This document shows, piece after piece, positions 48,142 through 60,561 of a stretch of DNA of 64,000 nucleotides. The stretch spans positions 310,001-374,000 of the forward strand of contig JAUIZM010000013.1 in the NCBI GenBank assembly GCA_030848705.1, read 5' to 3'. Numbering within the stretch: the first letter of the stretch is position 1; every line of letters starts with the position of its first letter. A model generated the notes under the pieces. It was given only the letters and a program-made list of their open reading frames with translations. It was not told where the DNA came from and did not search any database. The position numbers were made by a program, and so were the translations under genes. This DNA comes from Heracleum sosnowskyi. Lineage: Eukaryota > Streptophyta > Magnoliopsida > Apiales > Apiaceae.

Positions 48142-51100
48142 CTTGTAAAATAAGTCAAGAATAAAACTTTACGTGATTTTCATTCATTTATTGAGAGTAA
48201 CCCTAAATCCTAACAAGTCAATGACGAGGCTCACAAGCTTTATCCTTATTCTACATGTAAATATCTAAGCTCCAAAAAAATTTCATGTTTAAACAAGACA
48301 ATGAAGAAGTTCTAAATTGATTACTTGTTGAATAAGTCGGGAATAAAGCTTTACGTGATTTTCATTAATTTATTGAGAGTAACCCTAAATCCTAACAAAT
48401 CAATGACGAAGCTTACAAGTTTTATCCTTATTCTACATGTAAGTATCTAAACTCCAAACAAATTTTATGTTTAAACAAGACAATAAAGAAGCTCTAAATG
48501 GATTACTTGTTGAATAAGTCAGGAATAAAGCTCTAAGTGGTTTGAATTGAAAGGAAACCCTAAAATCTAAAAAGTTGGTAATGTGTATATGAAATTAATT
48601 GCTTATTCAATAAGTAAATATCTAAGGGTAAATCAGGTTCATTTTTATTTAAAAAGTCAATAATGAAGCTCTAAATGAATTTCTTGTAAAATAAGTCAAG
48701 AATAAAGCTTTACGTGATTTTCATTCATTTATTGAGAGTAACCCTAAATCCTAACAAGTCAATGACGAGGCTCACGAGTTTTATCCTTATTCTACATGTA
48801 AGTATCTAAGCTCCAAACAAATTTTATGTTTAAACAAGACAATAAAGAAGCTCTAAATGGATTACTTGTTGAATAAGTCGGGAATAAAGCTTTACGTGAT
48901 TTTCATTCATTTATTGAGAGTAACCCTAAATCCTAACAAGTCAATGCCGAAGCTCACAAGTTTTATCCTTATTCTACATGTAAGTATCTACGCTCCAAAC
49001 AAATTTTATGTTTAAACAAGACAATAAAGAAGCTCTAAATGGATTACTTGTTGCATAAGTCGCGAATAAAGCTCTAAGTGGTTTGAACTGAGAGGAAACC
49101 CTAAAATCTAAAAAGTTGGTACTGTGTATATGAAATTAATTGCTTATTCAATAATTAAATATCTAAGGGTAAATCAAGTTCATTTTTGTTTAAAAAGTCA
49201 ATAACGAAGATCTAAATGAATTTCTTGTAAAATAAGTCAAGAATAAAGCTTTACGTGATTTTCATTCATTTATTGAGTGTTACCCTAAATCCTAACAAGT
49301 CAATGACAAGGCTCACAAGTTTTATCCTTATTCTACATGTAAGTATCTAAGCTCCAAACAAATTTTATGTTTAAACAAGACAATAAAGAAGCTCTAAATT
49401 GATTACTTGTTGAATAAGTCGGGAATAAAGCTTTACGTGATTTTCATTCATTTATTGAGAGTAACCCTAAATCCTAACAAGTCAATGCCGAACTCACAAG
49501 TTTTATCCTTATTCTAGATGTAAGTATCTACGCTCCAAACAAATTTTATGTTTAAACAAGACAATAAAGAAGCTCTAAATGGATTACTTGTTGCATAAGT
49601 CGGGAATAAAGCTCTAAGTGGTTTGGATTGAGATGAAACCCTAAAATCTAAAAAGTTGGTAATGTGTATATGAATTTAATTGCTTAGTCAATAAGTAAAT
49701 ATCTAAGGGTAAATCAATTTCATTTTTATTTAAAAAGTCAATAACGAAGATCTAAATGAATTTCTTGTAAAATAAGTCAAGAATAAAGCTTTACGTGATT
49801 CTCATGCATTTATTGAGAGTAACCCTAAATCCTAACAAGTCAATGACGAGGCTCATGAGTTTTATCCTTATTCTAGATGTAAGTATCTAAGCTCCAAACA
49901 AATTTTATGTTTAAACAAGACAATAAAGAAGCTCTAAATTGATTACTTGTTGAATAAGTCGGGAATAAAGCTTTACGTGATTTTCATTCATTTATTGAGA
50001 GTAACCCTAAATCCTAACAAGTCAATGACGAAGCTCACAAGTTTTATCCTTATTCTACATGTAAGTATCTAAGCTCCAAACAAATTTTATGTTTAAACAA
50101 GACAATATAGAAGCTCTAAATGGATTACTTGTTGAATAAGTCGGGAATAAAGCTCTAAGTGGTTTGAATTGAGAGGAAACCCTAAAATCTAAAAAGTTGG
50201 TAATGTGTATATGAAATTAATTGCTTATTCAATAAGTAAATATCTAAGGGTAAATCAAGTTCATTTTTATTTAAAAAGTCAATAATGAAGCTCTAAATGA
50301 ATTTCTTGTAAAATAAGTCGGGAATAAAGCTTTACGTGATTTTCATTCATTTATTGAGAGTAACCCTAAATCCTAACAAGTCAATGACGAAGCTCAAAAG
50401 TTTTATCCTTATTCTACATGTAAGTATCTAAGCTCCAAACAAATTTTATGTTTAAACAAGACAATAAAGAAGCTCTAAATGGATTACTTTTTGAATAAGT
50501 CGGGAATAAAGCTCTAAGTGGTTTGAATTGAGAGGAAATCCTAAAATCTAAAAAGTTGGTAATGTGTATATGAAATTAATTTCTTATTCAATAAGTAAAT
50601 ATCTAAGGGTAAATCAAGTTCATTTTTATTTAAAAAGTCAATAATGAAGCTCTAAATGAATTTCTTGTAAAATAAGTCAAGAATAAAGCTTTACGTGATT
50701 TTCATTCATTTATTGAGAGTAACCCTAAATCCTAACAAGTCAATGACGAGGCTCACAAGTTTTATCCTTATTCTACATGTAAGTATCTAAGCTCCAAACA
50801 AATTTAATGTTTAAACAAAACAATAAAGAAGCTCTAAATGGATTACTTGTTGAATAAGTCGGGAATAAAGCTCTAAGTGGTTTGGATTGAGAGTAAACCC
50901 TAAAATCTAAAAAGTTGGTAATCTGTATATGAAATTAATTGCTTATTCAATAAGTAAATATCTAAGGGTAAATCAATTTCATTTTTATTTAAAAAGTCAA
51001 TAACGAAGATCTAAATGAATTTCTTGTAAAATAAGTCAAGAATAAAGCTTTACGTGATTCTCATGCATTTATTGAGAGTAACCCTAAATCCTAACAAGTC

Positions 51101-52281
51101 AATGACGAGGCTCATGAGTTTTATCCTTATTCTAGATGTAAGTATCTAAGCTCCAAACAAATTTTATGTTTAAACAAGACAATAAAGAAGCTCTAAATTG
51201 ATTACTTGTTGAATAAGTCGGGAATAAAGCTTTACGTGATTTTCATTCATTTATTGAGAGTAACCCTAAATCCTAACAAGTCAATGACGAAGCTCACAAG
51301 TTTTATCCTTATTCTACATGTAAGTATCTAAGCTCCAAACAAATTTTATGTTTAAACAAGACAATATAGAAGCTCTAAATGGATTACTTGTTGAATAAGT
51401 CGGGAATAAAGCTCTAAGTGGTTTGAATTGAGAGGAAACCCTAAAATCTAAAAAGTTGGTAATGTGTATATGAAATTAATTGCTTATTCAATAAGTAAAT
51501 ATCTAAGGGTAAATCAAGTTCATTTTTATTTAAAAAGTCAATAATGAAGCTCTAAATGAATTTCTTGTAAAATAAGTCGGGAATAAAGCTTTACGTGATT
51601 TTCATTCATTTATTGAGAGTAACCCTAAATCCTAACAAGTCAATGACGAAGCTCAAAAGTTTTATCCTTATTCTACATGTAAGTATCTAAGCTCCAAACA
51701 AATTTTATGTTTAAACAAGACAATAAAGAAGCTCTAAATGGATTACTTTTTGAATAAGTCGGGAATAAAGCTCTAAGTGGTTTGAATTGAGAGGAAATCC
51801 TAAAATCTAAAAAGTTGGTAATGTGTATATGAAATTAATTTCTTATTCAATAAGTAAATATCTAAGGGTAAATCAAGTTCATTTTTATTTAAAAAGTCAA
51901 TAATGAAGCTCTAAATGAATTTCTTGTAAAATAAGTCAAGAATAAAGCTTTACGTGATTTTCATTCATTTATTGAGAGTAACCCTAAATCCTAACAAGTC
52001 AATGACGAGGCTCACAAGTTTTATCCTTATTCTACATGTAAGTATCTAAGCTCCAAACAAATTTAATGTTTAAACAAAACAATAAAGAAGCTCTAAATGG
52101 ATTACTTGTTGAATAAGTCGGGAATAAAGCTCTAAGTGGTTTGGATTGAGAGTAAACCCTAAAATCTAAAAAGTTGGTAATGTGTATATGAAATTAATTG
52201 CTTATTCAATAAGTAAATATCTAACGGTAAATCAAGTTCATTTTTATTAAAAAAGTCAATAACGAAGATCTAAATGAATTT
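48142..52281. repeat. 4140-bp super-repeat, copy 1 (23 monomers)
   Basis: Units at 48142, 48683, 49224 (540), 49764 (three-mers), 50305, 50664 (two-mers), 51023 (three-mer), 51564 and 51923 (two-mers). It contains an internal 1259-bp duplication: 49764-51022 and 51023-52281. Compared line by line with the next copy, I saw no difference. Confidence 0.95.
50664..51022. repeat. Two-mer with hybrid C at the 1259-bp duplication junction
   Basis: The C begins as the GAGAGTAAACCC / AATCTGTAT lineage and ends as the AAGGGTAAATCAATTTC / AACGAAGATC lineage that normally precedes the unit at 49764. The last mark of the first parent is base 50946 and the first mark of the second is 50966, so the crossover is in a 19-bp interval over CTTATTCAATAAG. 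The same hybrid recurs at 54804 and 58944. Confidence 0.9.
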
Positions 52282-55200
52282 CTTGTAAAATAAGTCAAGA
52301 ATAAAACTTTACGTGATTTTCATTCATTTATTGAGAGTAACCCTAAATCCTAACAAGTCAATGACGAGGCTCACAAGCTTTATCCTTATTCTACATGTAA
52401 ATATCTAAGCTCCAAAAAAATTTCATGTTTAAACAAGACAATGAAGAAGTTCTAAATTGATTACTTGTTGAATAAGTCGGGAATAAAGCTTTACGTGATT
52501 TTCATTAATTTATTGAGAGTAACCCTAAATCCTAACAAATCAATGACGAAGCTTACAAGTTTTATCCTTATTCTACATGTAAGTATCTAAACTCCAAACA
52601 AATTTTATGTTTAAACAAGACAATAAAGAAGCTCTAAATGGATTACTTGTTGAATAAGTCAGGAATAAAGCTCTAAGTGGTTTGAATTGAAAGGAAACCC
52701 TAAAATCTAAAAAGTTGGTAATGTGTATATGAAATTAATTGCTTATTCAATAAGTAAATATCTAAGGGTAAATCAGGTTCATTTTTATTTAAAAAGTCAA
52801 TAATGAAGCTCTAAATGAATTTCTTGTAAAATAAGTCAAGAATAAAGCTTTACGTGATTTTCATTCATTTATTGAGAGTAACCCTAAATCCTAACAAGTC
52901 AATGACGAGGCTCACGAGTTTTATCCTTATTCTACATGTAAGTATCTAAGCTCCAAACAAATTTTATGTTTAAACAAGACAATAAAGAAGCTCTAAATGG
53001 ATTACTTGTTGAATAAGTCGGGAATAAAGCTTTACGTGATTTTCATTCATTTATTGAGAGTAACCCTAAATCCTAACAAGTCAATGCCGAAGCTCACAAG
53101 TTTTATCCTTATTCTACATGTAAGTATCTACGCTCCAAACAAATTTTATGTTTAAACAAGACAATAAAGAAGCTCTAAATGGATTACTTGTTGCATAAGT
53201 CGCGAATAAAGCTCTAAGTGGTTTGAACTGAGAGGAAACCCTAAAATCTAAAAAGTTGGTACTGTGTATATGAAATTAATTGCTTATTCAATAATTAAAT
53301 ATCTAAGGGTAAATCAAGTTCATTTTTGTTTAAAAAGTCAATAACGAAGATCTAAATGAATTTCTTGTAAAATAAGTCAAGAATAAAGCTTTACGTGATT
53401 TTCATTCATTTATTGAGTGTTACCCTAAATCCTAACAAGTCAATGACAAGGCTCACAAGTTTTATCCTTATTCTACATGTAAGTATCTAAGCTCCAAACA
53501 AATTTTATGTTTAAACAAGACAATAAAGAAGCTCTAAATTGATTACTTGTTGAATAAGTCGGGAATAAAGCTTTACGTGATTTTCATTCATTTATTGAGA
53601 GTAACCCTAAATCCTAACAAGTCAATGCCGAACTCACAAGTTTTATCCTTATTCTAGATGTAAGTATCTACGCTCCAAACAAATTTTATGTTTAAACAAG
53701 ACAATAAAGAAGCTCTAAATGGATTACTTGTTGCATAAGTCGGGAATAAAGCTCTAAGTGGTTTGGATTGAGATGAAACCCTAAAATCTAAAAAGTTGGT
53801 AATGTGTATATGAATTTAATTGCTTAGTCAATAAGTAAATATCTAAGGGTAAATCAATTTCATTTTTATTTAAAAAGTCAATAACGAAGATCTAAATGAA
53901 TTTCTTGTAAAATAAGTCAAGAATAAAGCTTTACGTGATTCTCATGCATTTATTGAGAGTAACCCTAAATCCTAACAAGTCAATGACGAGGCTCATGAGT
54001 TTTATCCTTATTCTAGATGTAAGTATCTAAGCTCCAAACAAATTTTATGTTTAAACAAGACAATAAAGAAGCTCTAAATTGATTACTTGTTGAATAAGTC
54101 GGGAATAAAGCTTTACGTGATTTTCATTCATTTATTGAGAGTAACCCTAAATCCTAACAAGTCAATGACGAAGCTCACAAGTTTTATCCTTATTCTACAT
54201 GTAAGTATCTAAGCTCCAAACAAATTTTATGTTTAAACAAGACAATATAGAAGCTCTAAATGGATTACTTGTTGAATAAGTCGGGAATAAAGCTCTAAGT
54301 GGTTTGAATTGAGAGGAAACCCTAAAATCTAAAAAGTTGGTAATGTGTATATGAAATTAATTGCTTATTCAATAAGTAAATATCTAAGGGTAAATCAAGT
54401 TCATTTTTATTTAAAAAGTCAATAATGAAGCTCTAAATGAATTTCTTGTAAAATAAGTCGGGAATAAAGCTTTACGTGATTTTCATTCATTTATTGAGAG
54501 TAACCCTAAATCCTAACAAGTCAATGACGAAGCTCAAAAGTTTTATCCTTATTCTACATGTAAGTATCTAAGCTCCAAACAAATTTTATGTTTAAACAAG
54601 ACAATAAAGAAGCTCTAAATGGATTACTTTTTGAATAAGTCGGGAATAAAGCTCTAAGTGGTTTGAATTGAGAGGAAATCCTAAAATCTAAAAAGTTGGT
54701 AATGTGTATATGAAATTAATTTCTTATTCAATAAGTAAATATCTAAGGGTAAATCAAGTTCATTTTTATTTAAAAAGTCAATAATGAAGCTCTAAATGAA
54801 TTTCTTGTAAAATAAGTCAAGAATAAAGCTTTACGTGATTTTCATTCATTTATTGAGAGTAACCCTAAATCCTAACAAGTCAATGACGAGGCTCACAAGT
54901 TTTATCCTTATTCTACATGTAAGTATCTAAGCTCCAAACAAATTTAATGTTTAAACAAAACAATAAAGAAGCTCTAAATGGATTACTTGTTGAATAAGTC
55001 GGGAATAAAGCTCTAAGTGGTTTGGATTGAGAGTAAACCCTAAAATCTAAAAAGTTGGTAATCTGTATATGAAATTAATTGCTTATTCAATAAGTAAATA
55101 TCTAAGGGTAAATCAATTTCATTTTTATTTAAAAAGTCAATAACGAAGATCTAAATGAATTTCTTGTAAAATAAGTCAAGAATAAAGCTTTACGTGATTC

Positions 55201-56421
55201 TCATGCATTTATTGAGAGTAACCCTAAATCCTAACAAGTCAATGACGAGGCTCATGAGTTTTATCCTTATTCTAGATGTAAGTATCTAAGCTCCAAACAA
55301 ATTTTATGTTTAAACAAGACAATAAAGAAGCTCTAAATTGATTACTTGTTGAATAAGTCGGGAATAAAGCTTTACGTGATTTTCATTCATTTATTGAGAG
55401 TAACCCTAAATCCTAACAAGTCAATGACGAAGCTCACAAGTTTTATCCTTATTCTACATGTAAGTATCTAAGCTCCAAACAAATTTTATGTTTAAACAAG
55501 ACAATATAGAAGCTCTAAATGGATTACTTGTTGAATAAGTCGGGAATAAAGCTCTAAGTGGTTTGAATTGAGAGGAAACCCTAAAATCTAAAAAGTTGGT
55601 AATGTGTATATGAAATTAATTGCTTATTCAATAAGTAAATATCTAAGGGTAAATCAAGTTCATTTTTATTTAAAAAGTCAATAATGAAGCTCTAAATGAA
55701 TTTCTTGTAAAATAAGTCGGGAATAAAGCTTTACGTGATTTTCATTCATTTATTGAGAGTAACCCTAAATCCTAACAAGTCAATGACGAAGCTCAAAAGT
55801 TTTATCCTTATTCTACATGTAAGTATCTAAGCTCCAAACAAATTTTATGTTTAAACAAGACAATAAAGAAGCTCTAAATGGATTACTTTTTGAATAAGTC
55901 GGGAATAAAGCTCTAAGTGGTTTGAATTGAGAGGAAATCCTAAAATCTAAAAAGTTGGTAATGTGTATATGAAATTAATTTCTTATTCAATAAGTAAATA
56001 TCTAAGGGTAAATCAAGTTCATTTTTATTTAAAAAGTCAATAATGAAGCTCTAAATGAATTTCTTGTAAAATAAGTCAAGAATAAAGCTTTACGTGATTT
56101 TCATTCATTTATTGAGAGTAACCCTAAATCCTAACAAGTCAATGACGAGGCTCACAAGTTTTATCCTTATTCTACATGTAAGTATCTAAGCTCCAAACAA
56201 ATTTAATGTTTAAACAAAACAATAAAGAAGCTCTAAATGGATTACTTGTTGAATAAGTCGGGAATAAAGCTCTAAGTGGTTTGGATTGAGAGTAAACCCT
56301 AAAATCTAAAAAGTTGGTAATGTGTATATGAAATTAATTGCTTATTCAATAAGTAAATATCTAACGGTAAATCAAGTTCATTTTTATTAAAAAAGTCAAT
56401 AACGAAGATCTAAATGAATTT
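52282..56421. repeat. 4140-bp super-repeat, copy 2
   Basis: Units at 52282, 52823, 53364 (540), 53904, 54445, 54804, 55163, 55704 and 56063, same order as copy 1. Because 4140 is a multiple of 60, the printed lines of the copies align directly, and they read as identical. Confidence 0.95.
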
Positions 56422-59400
56422 CTTGTAAAATAAGTCAAGAATAAAACTTTACGTGATTTTCATTCATTTATTGAGAGTAACCCTAAATCCTAACAAGTCA
56501 ATGACGAGGCTCACAAGCTTTATCCTTATTCTACATGTAAATATCTAAGCTCCAAAAAAATTTCATGTTTAAACAAGACAATGAAGAAGTTCTAAATTGA
56601 TTACTTGTTGAATAAGTCGGGAATAAAGCTTTACGTGATTTTCATTAATTTATTGAGAGTAACCCTAAATCCTAACAAATCAATGACGAAGCTTACAAGT
56701 TTTATCCTTATTCTACATGTAAGTATCTAAACTCCAAACAAATTTTATGTTTAAACAAGACAATAAAGAAGCTCTAAATGGATTACTTGTTGAATAAGTC
56801 AGGAATAAAGCTCTAAGTGGTTTGAATTGAAAGGAAACCCTAAAATCTAAAAAGTTGGTAATGTGTATATGAAATTAATTGCTTATTCAATAAGTAAATA
56901 TCTAAGGGTAAATCAGGTTCATTTTTATTTAAAAAGTCAATAATGAAGCTCTAAATGAATTTCTTGTAAAATAAGTCAAGAATAAAGCTTTACGTGATTT
57001 TCATTCATTTATTGAGAGTAACCCTAAATCCTAACAAGTCAATGACGAGGCTCACGAGTTTTATCCTTATTCTACATGTAAGTATCTAAGCTCCAAACAA
57101 ATTTTATGTTTAAACAAGACAATAAAGAAGCTCTAAATGGATTACTTGTTGAATAAGTCGGGAATAAAGCTTTACGTGATTTTCATTCATTTATTGAGAG
57201 TAACCCTAAATCCTAACAAGTCAATGCCGAAGCTCACAAGTTTTATCCTTATTCTACATGTAAGTATCTACGCTCCAAACAAATTTTATGTTTAAACAAG
57301 ACAATAAAGAAGCTCTAAATGGATTACTTGTTGCATAAGTCGCGAATAAAGCTCTAAGTGGTTTGAACTGAGAGGAAACCCTAAAATCTAAAAAGTTGGT
57401 ACTGTGTATATGAAATTAATTGCTTATTCAATAATTAAATATCTAAGGGTAAATCAAGTTCATTTTTGTTTAAAAAGTCAATAACGAAGATCTAAATGAA
57501 TTTCTTGTAAAATAAGTCAAGAATAAAGCTTTACGTGATTTTCATTCATTTATTGAGTGTTACCCTAAATCCTAACAAGTCAATGACAAGGCTCACAAGT
57601 TTTATCCTTATTCTACATGTAAGTATCTAAGCTCCAAACAAATTTTATGTTTAAACAAGACAATAAAGAAGCTCTAAATTGATTACTTGTTGAATAAGTC
57701 GGGAATAAAGCTTTACGTGATTTTCATTCATTTATTGAGAGTAACCCTAAATCCTAACAAGTCAATGCCGAACTCACAAGTTTTATCCTTATTCTAGATG
57801 TAAGTATCTACGCTCCAAACAAATTTTATGTTTAAACAAGACAATAAAGAAGCTCTAAATGGATTACTTGTTGCATAAGTCGGGAATAAAGCTCTAAGTG
57901 GTTTGGATTGAGATGAAACCCTAAAATCTAAAAAGTTGGTAATGTGTATATGAATTTAATTGCTTAGTCAATAAGTAAATATCTAAGGGTAAATCAATTT
58001 CATTTTTATTTAAAAAGTCAATAACGAAGATCTAAATGAATTTCTTGTAAAATAAGTCAAGAATAAAGCTTTACGTGATTCTCATGCATTTATTGAGAGT
58101 AACCCTAAATCCTAACAAGTCAATGACGAGGCTCATGAGTTTTATCCTTATTCTAGATGTAAGTATCTAAGCTCCAAACAAATTTTATGTTTAAACAAGA
58201 CAATAAAGAAGCTCTAAATTGATTACTTGTTGAATAAGTCGGGAATAAAGCTTTACGTGATTTTCATTCATTTATTGAGAGTAACCCTAAATCCTAACAA
58301 GTCAATGACGAAGCTCACAAGTTTTATCCTTATTCTACATGTAAGTATCTAAGCTCCAAACAAATTTTATGTTTAAACAAGACAATATAGAAGCTCTAAA
58401 TGGATTACTTGTTGAATAAGTCGGGAATAAAGCTCTAAGTGGTTTGAATTGAGAGGAAACCCTAAAATCTAAAAAGTTGGTAATGTGTATATGAAATTAA
58501 TTGCTTATTCAATAAGTAAATATCTAAGGGTAAATCAAGTTCATTTTTATTTAAAAAGTCAATAATGAAGCTCTAAATGAATTTCTTGTAAAATAAGTCG
58601 GGAATAAAGCTTTACGTGATTTTCATTCATTTATTGAGAGTAACCCTAAATCCTAACAAGTCAATGACGAAGCTCAAAAGTTTTATCCTTATTCTACATG
58701 TAAGTATCTAAGCTCCAAACAAATTTTATGTTTAAACAAGACAATAAAGAAGCTCTAAATGGATTACTTTTTGAATAAGTCGGGAATAAAGCTCTAAGTG
58801 GTTTGAATTGAGAGGAAATCCTAAAATCTAAAAAGTTGGTAATGTGTATATGAAATTAATTTCTTATTCAATAAGTAAATATCTAAGGGTAAATCAAGTT
58901 CATTTTTATTTAAAAAGTCAATAATGAAGCTCTAAATGAATTTCTTGTAAAATAAGTCAAGAATAAAGCTTTACGTGATTTTCATTCATTTATTGAGAGT
59001 AACCCTAAATCCTAACAAGTCAATGACGAGGCTCACAAGTTTTATCCTTATTCTACATGTAAGTATCTAAGCTCCAAACAAATTTAATGTTTAAACAAAA
59101 CAATAAAGAAGCTCTAAATGGATTACTTGTTGAATAAGTCGGGAATAAAGCTCTAAGTGGTTTGGATTGAGAGTAAACCCTAAAATCTAAAAAGTTGGTA
59201 ATCTGTATATGAAATTAATTGCTTATTCAATAAGTAAATATCTAAGGGTAAATCAATTTCATTTTTATTTAAAAAGTCAATAACGAAGATCTAAATGAAT
59301 TTCTTGTAAAATAAGTCAAGAATAAAGCTTTACGTGATTCTCATGCATTTATTGAGAGTAACCCTAAATCCTAACAAGTCAATGACGAGGCTCATGAGTT

Positions 59401-60561
59401 TTATCCTTATTCTAGATGTAAGTATCTAAGCTCCAAACAAATTTTATGTTTAAACAAGACAATAAAGAAGCTCTAAATTGATTACTTGTTGAATAAGTCG
59501 GGAATAAAGCTTTACGTGATTTTCATTCATTTATTGAGAGTAACCCTAAATCCTAACAAGTCAATGACGAAGCTCACAAGTTTTATCCTTATTCTACATG
59601 TAAGTATCTAAGCTCCAAACAAATTTTATGTTTAAACAAGACAATATAGAAGCTCTAAATGGATTACTTGTTGAATAAGTCGGGAATAAAGCTCTAAGTG
59701 GTTTGAATTGAGAGGAAACCCTAAAATCTAAAAAGTTGGTAATGTGTATATGAAATTAATTGCTTATTCAATAAGTAAATATCTAAGGGTAAATCAAGTT
59801 CATTTTTATTTAAAAAGTCAATAATGAAGCTCTAAATGAATTTCTTGTAAAATAAGTCGGGAATAAAGCTTTACGTGATTTTCATTCATTTATTGAGAGT
59901 AACCCTAAATCCTAACAAGTCAATGACGAAGCTCAAAAGTTTTATCCTTATTCTACATGTAAGTATCTAAGCTCCAAACAAATTTTATGTTTAAACAAGA
60001 CAATAAAGAAGCTCTAAATGGATTACTTTTTGAATAAGTCGGGAATAAAGCTCTAAGTGGTTTGAATTGAGAGGAAATCCTAAAATCTAAAAAGTTGGTA
60101 ATGTGTATATGAAATTAATTTCTTATTCAATAAGTAAATATCTAAGGGTAAATCAAGTTCATTTTTATTTAAAAAGTCAATAATGAAGCTCTAAATGAAT
60201 TTCTTGTAAAATAAGTCAAGAATAAAGCTTTACGTGATTTTCATTCATTTATTGAGAGTAACCCTAAATCCTAACAAGTCAATGACGAGGCTCACAAGTT
60301 TTATCCTTATTCTACATGTAAGTATCTAAGCTCCAAACAAATTTAATGTTTAAACAAAACAATAAAGAAGCTCTAAATGGATTACTTGTTGAATAAGTCG
60401 GGAATAAAGCTCTAAGTGGTTTGGATTGAGAGTAAACCCTAAAATCTAAAAAGTTGGTAATCTGTATATGAAATTAATTGCTTATTCAATAAGTAAATAT
60501 CTAACGGTAAATCAAGTTCATTTTTATTAAAAAAGTCAATAACGAAGATCTAAATGAATTT
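56422..60561. repeat. 4140-bp super-repeat, copy 3
   Basis: Units at 56422, 56963, 57504 (540), 58044, 58585, 58944, 59303, 59844 and 60203. Identity with copy 2 holds to 60461. At 60462 the C reads AATCTGTAT where copies 1 and 2 read AATGTGTAT, marking the exit from the periodic region. Confidence 0.95.
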
